Assembly (NCBI GenBank): GCA_905202605.1
Contig: CAJKSU010000108.1
Span: 1 to 9,452, forward strand
Length of the DNA: 9,452 nucleotides
Origin: an uncultured Eubacteriales bacterium
GTDB lineage: Bacteria; Bacillota; Clostridia; Oscillospirales; Oscillospiraceae
Direction: 5' to 3'
Below the pieces are notes generated by a model, which made no database searches, was not told the DNA's origin, and saw only the letters and a list, made by a program, of their open reading frames with translations. Shown piece by piece: positions 5,947-9,452 of this stretch. The translations under genes and the position numbers were made by a program. Each line of letters starts with the position of its first letter. Position 1 is the stretch's first letter.

Positions 5947-6852
5947 ATGTTTATATTGGACTTTTTCCTTGGCGGGCTGATGGATCAGTTTATCGACTGG
6001 GTCTACAGCCAGCTTGTTGGTTTCTTTGGCAACTTTTTTGCCGAGATGGGGAACATGGGCGTCGAGCTCTTCGAGATGAGCTGGGTACAGTCCATTGTTC
6101 TCTTTTTTTCTTATCTGGCCTGGACGCTGTATGTCGTCGGGCTGGTGGTGGCCGTGTTCGAGGTCGGAATCGAATACCAGACCGGACGGGCCAGTATCAA
6201 GGACGCGGCTATCAGCGCCGTCAAGGGCTTTATGGCCGTGGGGTGTTTTACCCTGGTGCCGGTGGAACTTTATAAACTCTCCGTCACGCTGCAGGCCAGC
6301 CTGACCTCTGGAATTACCGGGTATGGCGAGAGCTTTGATGCCCTTTCCACTGATATCATCAACTCCCTGCAGGGCGTGGATATCGGGGCCGCGGCCTCCT
6401 CCGGCGTATTCGGCGGGATTGGCAGCATCACCAGCCCCATCATGGTAATTTTTATTATCATCATGATGGGGTACGCCGTCATCAAGTGCTTTTTCTCCAA
6501 CCTCAAGCGCGGAGGAGTCTTACTCATCCAGATTGCTGTGGGTTCCCTGTATATGTTCTCGGTGCCCCGCGGCTATATGGACGGTTTTGTGCAGTGGTGC
6601 AAGCAGATCATCGGTCTGTGTCTGACCACCTTCCTGCAGGCCACCATCCTTACAGCGGGACTGCTGGTGCTGAAGGATCATGCGCTGCTGGGCCTTGGCC
6701 TGATGCTGTCGGCCGGTGAAGTGCCCCGCATCTGCGGCGCCTTTGGGCTGGACACCTCGACACGCGCCAACATCATGTCCGCCGTCTATGCAGCACAGTC
6801 AGCGGTCAACACCACCCGCACCGTGGTACAGGCAGTGGGGGCGGCGAAATGA
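5947..6852 (+). CDS. TrbL/VirB6-like polytopic membrane protein of the conjugation channel
   Basis: This 301-residue protein starts at ATG about ten bases after AAAGGGGTG. The N-terminus is amphipathic (FLGGLMDQFIDWVYSQLVGFFGNFF). Hydrophobic segments are seen at about 47-73, 90-108, 160-182, 188-206, 220-242 and 244-257, with a Gly/Ser-rich loop (about 120-158) between the second and third. The C-terminus is an Ala/Thr-rich tail (TSTRANIMSAVYAAQSAVNTT, split near 270-290). The architecture and position next to a pilin-like gene match the TrbL/VirB6-type channel proteins of Clostridia conjugative elements. It would form part of the inner-membrane channel for DNA transfer. Its stop overlaps the next start as ATGA (6849-6852), indicating translational coupling with the DUF4406-like gene. 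Confidence 0.85.
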   Translation: MFILDFFLGGLMDQFIDWVYSQLVGFFGNFFAEMGNMGVELFEMSWVQSIVLFFSYLAWTLYVVGLVVAVFEVGIEYQTGRASIKDAAISAVKGFMAVGCFTLVPVELYKLSVTLQASLTSGITGYGESFDALSTDIINSLQGVDIGAAASSGVFGGIGSITSPIMVIFIIIMMGYAVIKCFFSNLKRGGVLLIQIAVGSLYMFSVPRGYMDGFVQWCKQIIGLCLTTFLQATILTAGLLVLKDHALLGLGLMLSAGEVPRICGAFGLDTSTRANIMSAVYAAQSAVNTTRTVVQAVGAAK

Positions 6853-7238
6853 GCAGAGAAAAACTGATTTACATCGCCTCTCCCTATGCAGGAGATATTG
6901 AGACAAACACCGCGTTTGCGAAAAAGGCGTGCCGGTATGCCATCCATCAGGGGCATACGCCCATCGCCGTCCACCTGCTCTACCCACAGATGTTGGATGA
7001 CGCTGAGCCAACAGAACGGGAAATTGGACTGCGGCTGGGACACCGGGTGCTGGAAGTCTGCGATGAACTGTGGCTCTGCGGCGGCAGGGTCAGTTCCGGC
7101 ATGGCCCGTGAGATTGAGGAGGCCCAACGGCTCGGCATCCCCATCCGACAGATTGGGGAGCTGGAAATCAAGCAGGAGGCTCTGCCCGCTGAGATGGAGC
7201 AAAGCGAAGCTCCAGGGCAGAGCATGGGTATGGCATAA
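6849..7238 (+). CDS. DUF4406/DUF7768-like protein, nucleoside 2-deoxyribosyltransferase fold
   Basis: This 129-residue protein overlaps the TrbL-like gene by four bases and the methyltransferase by one (TAATG at 7236-7240), so all three are probably co-translated. The motifs in order are YIASPYAGD (8-16), N20 with a helix KKACRYAIHQGHTPIAVHLLYPQ (split near 25-47), ELWLCGGRVSSGM (73-85) and REIEEAQRLGIPI (87-99). This is the plan of the nucleoside 2-deoxyribosyltransferase superfamily, in which the early SPY loop and the S-x-GM-x-x-E motif (Glu88 here) shape the nucleotide site. The real substrate is not known; in phages and mobile elements these small proteins often sit beside DNA-modification genes. 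A role in nucleotide or DNA metabolism is inferred. The last 25 residues are a charged tail not needed for the fold. Confidence 0.85.
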   Translation: MSREKLIYIASPYAGDIETNTAFAKKACRYAIHQGHTPIAVHLLYPQMLDDAEPTEREIGLRLGHRVLEVCDELWLCGGRVSSGMAREIEEAQRLGIPIRQIGELEIKQEALPAEMEQSEAPGQSMGMA

Positions 7239-9049
7239 TGCCCACGCTGGGCAGCCTGTTCGATGGAATCGGAGGGTTCCCACTCGCGGCGGTCCGCAAC
7301 GGCATCGAGCCGGTGTGGGCCAGCGAGATCGAAGCCTTCCCCATCGAAGTGACAAGAAAGAGGTTCCCCTCCATACTCCATGTCGGGGACATCACGAAAC
7401 TGAATGGTGCCGAACTTCCCCCGGTAGACATTATCACAGGAGGCAGCCCTTGTCAGGATCTCAGCGTGGCGGGGGCCAGAGCCGGTCTTGCCGGAGAGCG
7501 TTCCGGCCTGTTTATGGAGCAGATCCGCGTTGTAAAAGAAATGAGGGATGCAGATGAGCGGCGCGGCAGAACAGCTCACACTGTTCGACCTCGATATATG
7601 TGCTGGGAGAATGTACCAGGATCATTCAGTTCAGCGGGCGGCGAAGATTTCCGCATCGTCCTCGAGGAGATTGTCCGAATTAAAGACGGCTCCTGTTCAG
7701 TGCCTCGACCTGACTCCGGGCGCTGGGAATCTGCTGGGGCAATCATTCTGGGAAATCAATTCAGCCTGGCTTGGAGAGTCATGGATGCTCAATTCTGGGG
7801 TGTCGCCCAGCGTCGCAAGAGAATCTTCCTTGTCGCAGATTTTGCAGGACGATCCGCCCCGCAAATACTATTTGAGCAAAACCGCCTGCCTGGGTATTCT
7901 GCGTCGAGCGGAGGCCAGAGGCAAGGAACTGCCGCCTCAGCTCCGGGATGCTCTGATCCTCCAGGCGGGACTGGCCCCATCGGATTCGACGGATACAACG
8001 GAGACCTGACAGGAGAAAAGGCAGCCACTCTCGGTGTTAATTGTGGTATGTCCACTGGACGAAACGGTGTGCTCACCGCCTTTGCCGCCAATCAGCGGGA
8101 CGAGGTGCGGGATCTTCATGATGTAGCCGCGGCGCTGACCGCCCAGCCAGGGATGAAACAGCAGACCTTTGTGGCCGGAATCACGGCCAAAGGCAACGGT
8201 GATTGCTTCCTTTCCGAGGAGCGGCACACAGCACTAAGCGGAGGCGGCGGTATGCCCGGACAAGGGTATCCCGCCATTTTTACAGCTGCTTTTTCTGCTG
8301 GAGCTGGTGCTTCTGCGGGCAGTATTGGCTATGGAGAGGAAGTCTCGCCTACCTTGAAAGGAACCGCCAGCGGGAACTGTATGCCATCCATCCTGTGCCT
8401 TAATGACCAGGGCGGAAGCGCCATTGCCTGCAGCGAAAATGTTGCCGGAACACTTCGGGCACAGGAGCATGGCCACCAGCCACTTGTATTCGAGAACCAC
8501 GGGATCGATGCCCGCTACACCGGCCCACATTCTGTGGCGCCCACAATGTCAGCCCGTTACGGTACGGGTGGGAACAATGTCCCGCTGGTCGCAGAACCGG
8601 ACACGATATTCTGTATCACCGGAAATGCCATTGACCGGCAGCCTATGAACGGCGGGAACGGGATTGGGTATCAACAGGGCATCGCCTATACTCTCACCGC
8701 CACCGATCACCATGCCGTGTTCAGCCGCCAGCGTGTGGATGTGTTCAAAAGCAACGAGGTGGTCAGCACTCAGAGCGCTCGTCAGCACAAAGACGCAACA
8801 GATTTGGTCGTGGATATGGACGAGCCAGATAACAGCGCCTCCGCTCCAAGAGGTGCCTCGGTTCTTCTGATCCGCCGTCTGACCCCGCTGGAATGCGAGC
8901 GCCTGCAGGGATTTCCGGATGGTTGGACTGATATCGAGGGTGCTTCCGACTCCGCCCGCTATAAAGCACTGGGCAACAGTGTAGCGATTCCTTGCGTCGA
9001 CTATGTTTTGCAAGGAATCGCATGGGCGACCACAGCACAGATAGCTTGA
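7238..9049 (+). CDS. DNA (cytosine-5) methyltransferase with long repeat-rich target-recognition region
   Basis: This 603-residue protein carries the m5C methyltransferase motifs in order: motif I SLFDGIGGFPLA (6-17) for AdoMet binding; motif IV GGSPCQDLS (68-76) with the catalytic Cys72; motif VI ENVPG (124-128); motif VIII QRRKRIFLVADF (191-202); motif IX RRLTPLECERLQGFP (546-560); and motif X ALGNSVAIP (577-585). All key residues are present, so it is probably active. It transfers a methyl group to C5 of cytosine in a site that cannot be read from sequence. Between motifs VIII and IX lie about 340 residues instead of the usual compact recognition domain, filled with degenerate repeats around [AS]-x-T-[LM]. 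It starts on the TAATG overlap with the DUF4406-like gene. No restriction nuclease is nearby, so it is likely a protective orphan methylase. A second ORF is nested in it at 7554-8009. Confidence 0.95.
   Translation: MPTLGSLFDGIGGFPLAAVRNGIEPVWASEIEAFPIEVTRKRFPSILHVGDITKLNGAELPPVDIITGGSPCQDLSVAGARAGLAGERSGLFMEQIRVVKEMRDADERRGRTAHTVRPRYMCWENVPGSFSSAGGEDFRIVLEEIVRIKDGSCSVPRPDSGRWESAGAIILGNQFSLAWRVMDAQFWGVAQRRKRIFLVADFAGRSAPQILFEQNRLPGYSASSGGQRQGTAASAPGCSDPPGGTGPIGFDGYNGDLTGEKAATLGVNCGMSTGRNGVLTAFAANQRDEVRDLHDVAAALTAQPGMKQQTFVAGITAKGNGDCFLSEERHTALSGGGGMPGQGYPAIFTAAFSAGAGASAGSIGYGEEVSPTLKGTASGNCMPSILCLNDQGGSAIACSENVAGTLRAQEHGHQPLVFENHGIDARYTGPHSVAPTMSARYGTGGNNVPLVAEPDTIFCITGNAIDRQPMNGGNGIGYQQGIAYTLTATDHHAVFSRQRVDVFKSNEVVSTQSARQHKDATDLVVDMDEPDNSASAPRGASVLLIRRLTPLECERLQGFPDGWTDIEGASDSARYKALGNSVAIPCVDYVLQGIAWATTAQIA
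7554..8009 (+). CDS. Overprinted ORF nested in the methyltransferase gene (LSQIL-type protein)
   Basis: A 151-codon ORF in a different frame of the same strand lies wholly inside the methyltransferase. The ATG at 7554 (another at 7548) follows GAGGG (7543-7547) at normal spacing. The product starts MSGAAEQLTLFDLDI and has a charged helical C-terminal half: SSLSQILQDD (91-100), KYYLSKTACLGILRRAE (104-120) and RGKELPPQLRDALILQAG (122-139). From memory this closely resembles stand-alone hypothetical proteins of gut phages and elements with the same LSQIL...KYYLS..AC.GIL.RA..RGK.LP pattern; this is not verified. The LSQIL block overlaps the codons of methyltransferase motif VIII. Over residues 109-139 the methyltransferase frame is a bland Ser/Gly/Pro-rich linker, so the nested frame looks more protein-like there. 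Its function is unknown. The alternative is a chance long ORF forced by GC-rich conserved codons. Confidence 0.55.
   Translation: MSGAAEQLTLFDLDICAGRMYQDHSVQRAAKISASSSRRLSELKTAPVQCLDLTPGAGNLLGQSFWEINSAWLGESWMLNSGVSPSVARESSLSQILQDDPPRKYYLSKTACLGILRRAEARGKELPPQLRDALILQAGLAPSDSTDTTET
8018..8812 (+). repeat. Degenerate repeats in the methyltransferase recognition region
   Basis: Residues 261-525 of the methyltransferase contain about eight copies of a loose unit of 25-45 residues whose core is a small residue, any residue, Thr/Leu and a polar residue. Examples are KAATLGV (261), VAAALTA (296), RHTALSG (329), VSPTLKG (369), VAGTLRA (402), VAPTMSA (433), IAYTLTA (482) and VVSTQSA (508). Most are followed by Gly/Asn-rich turns and a short hydrophobic strand (for example LCL, LVF, VPLV). 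The pattern suggests a stacked, solenoid-like extension. It is a protein-level repeat; the DNA copies are diverged. Confidence 0.6.
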
Positions 9050-9074
9050 ATGATTATGAATAGGAGATGCGATC

Positions 9075-9452
9075 ATGGAACCGATGAAAAACCTCTGCGG
9101 CTTGATTCCCGAGTCGCTTCACAAGCGGCTGATGGAGGGCAAAAGTCCTGAAATGACAAACGGTGAGTATCTCACTAAGATACTCACTACCTATCTGGAC
9201 CAGCCAGCCACAGCAAAGCAGGAACAGCGCACCCTGGCCGTTCAGATCTCAGATGACATGTTTCAGCGGCTGAAGTCCTACCTGGATGCTCATGCGCCCC
9301 TCACCCAAAAGGCACTGGTTCAGAGCCTTTTGAATCAGGCACTGGATCAGTGGGAACATGGCGAGGAACCGCTCCAGAGTGCGGTCCTTCAGGACAACAA
9401 GAAAGAACGGACGCTGGCAATTGCTATGCCCGAATCTCTTTTCCACCGCGTT
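9075..9452 (+). CDS. Ribbon-helix-helix-like tandem-repeat protein, open at window end
   Basis: The start is ATG at 9075 after AGGAGA (9062-9067), 25 bp after the methyltransferase stop. The frame is open to the window edge (126 codons), so the C-terminus is missing. It shows repeated modules of strand-helix-helix form. Module 1 (about 6-41) has NLCGLIPESLHKRL and EYLTKILTTYL; module 2 (about 52-92) has RTLAVQISDDMFQRLKSYL and KALVQSLLNQAL; module 3 begins at 112 with RTLAIAMPESLFHRV. The pattern fits ribbon-helix-helix DNA-binding units joined by acidic linkers, and resembles small proteins found near PrgI/VirB4 genes in Tn1549-like elements, which as I recall have two units. It may be a DNA-binding accessory or regulatory protein of the element. 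DNA binding is inferred from fold pattern only. Confidence 0.75.
   Translation, partial: MEPMKNLCGLIPESLHKRLMEGKSPEMTNGEYLTKILTTYLDQPATAKQEQRTLAVQISDDMFQRLKSYLDAHAPLTQKALVQSLLNQALDQWEHGEEPLQSAVLQDNKKERTLAIAMPESLFHRV

Noticed and set aside
5712..6275. 187-codon + strand ORF, including an ATG at 5895 preceded by AGGAG
   Set aside because: The AGGAG is too close to the ATG, the product is a basic Arg/Gly-rich shadow of the TrbL-like gene, and it does not form a short leader peptide.
6886..7557. 223-codon ORF on the + strand overlapping the DUF4406-like and methyltransferase genes
   Set aside because: Its product is Arg/Trp/Ser-rich with the composition of a shifted frame, it crosses the junction of two well-supported genes, and no family pattern is seen.
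7238..9049. Possible frameshift in the methyltransferase, suggested by the long second ORF inside it
   Set aside because: Motifs I, IV, VI, VIII, IX and X all lie in one uninterrupted frame, so the gene is intact and the nested ORF is an addition, not a broken half.
8549..9076. Long minus-strand ORFs opposite the methyltransferase
   Set aside because: They are antisense shadows over motifs IX and X, which are fully conserved on the + strand; no start signal or domain is visible.
1..9452. CRISPR array, tRNA/rRNA gene, insertion sequence, attachment site or relaxase/integrase
   Set aside because: No regularly spaced direct repeats, RNA gene signatures, transposase or integrase motifs, or relaxase motifs were seen in reading the window; the spacers between genes are all under 200 bp.

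Overview
The window looks like part of the conjugation region of an integrative and conjugative element from a gut Firmicute (Clostridia, probably Oscillospiraceae or Lachnospiraceae). This rests on moderately high GC, strong AGGAGG-type ribosome binding sites, short spacers, one dominant coding strand, and proteins that resemble those of Tn1549-like and related gut elements. These are a DUF3852-type pilin-like membrane protein, a TrbL/VirB6-like channel protein, a NDT-like DUF4406/DUF7768 protein, a phage/ICE-type cytosine methyltransferase and a ribbon-helix-helix-like repeat protein. Family names come from sequence recognition only; no search was run.

Layout, all on the + strand. Positions 1-331 hold the 3' end of an unrecognised gene. 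A 196-bp spacer with a possible promoter leads to a membrane-anchored Pro/Thr/Asp-rich protein (528-1085), then a strong intrinsic terminator (1103-1135). Next come a large secreted surface protein (1153-2850), a small protein with an ADP-ribosyltransferase-like N-terminal signature (2866-3339) and a protein of two homing-endonuclease-associated repeats (3354-3818). A structured 132-bp leader precedes the pilin-like gene (3951-4292). Three small cytoplasmic proteins follow (4327-5827), one of them DUF4259-like. A second structured leader precedes the TrbL-like gene (5947-6852), which is translationally coupled to the DUF4406-like gene (6849-7238) and then to the methyltransferase (7238-9049). 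A second protein appears to be encoded inside the methyltransferase in another frame (7554-8009). The window ends in a ribbon-helix-helix-like repeat gene (from 9075), open at the edge.

Reading: the two integral membrane proteins would be parts of a type IV secretion channel, and the large secreted protein a candidate for surface contact between mating cells. The small orphan genes between them look like accessory cargo. The NDT-like enzyme and the methyltransferase form a possible nucleotide/DNA-modification pair; no restriction endonuclease is visible, so the methyltransferase is probably protective (anti-restriction) rather than half of a restriction system.

Most notable: (1) the overprinted ORF inside the methyltransferase, whose C-terminal half looks more protein-like than the methyltransferase frame it overlaps; (2) two leaders, before the pilin-like and TrbL-like genes, each with a GGGCCGTG hairpin, a competing distal arm and a hairpin that hides the Shine-Dalgarno sequence; (3) five consecutive genes whose last residue is methionine (ATG directly before the stop); (4) the ADP-ribosyltransferase-like and HNH-repeat orphans within the transfer region.
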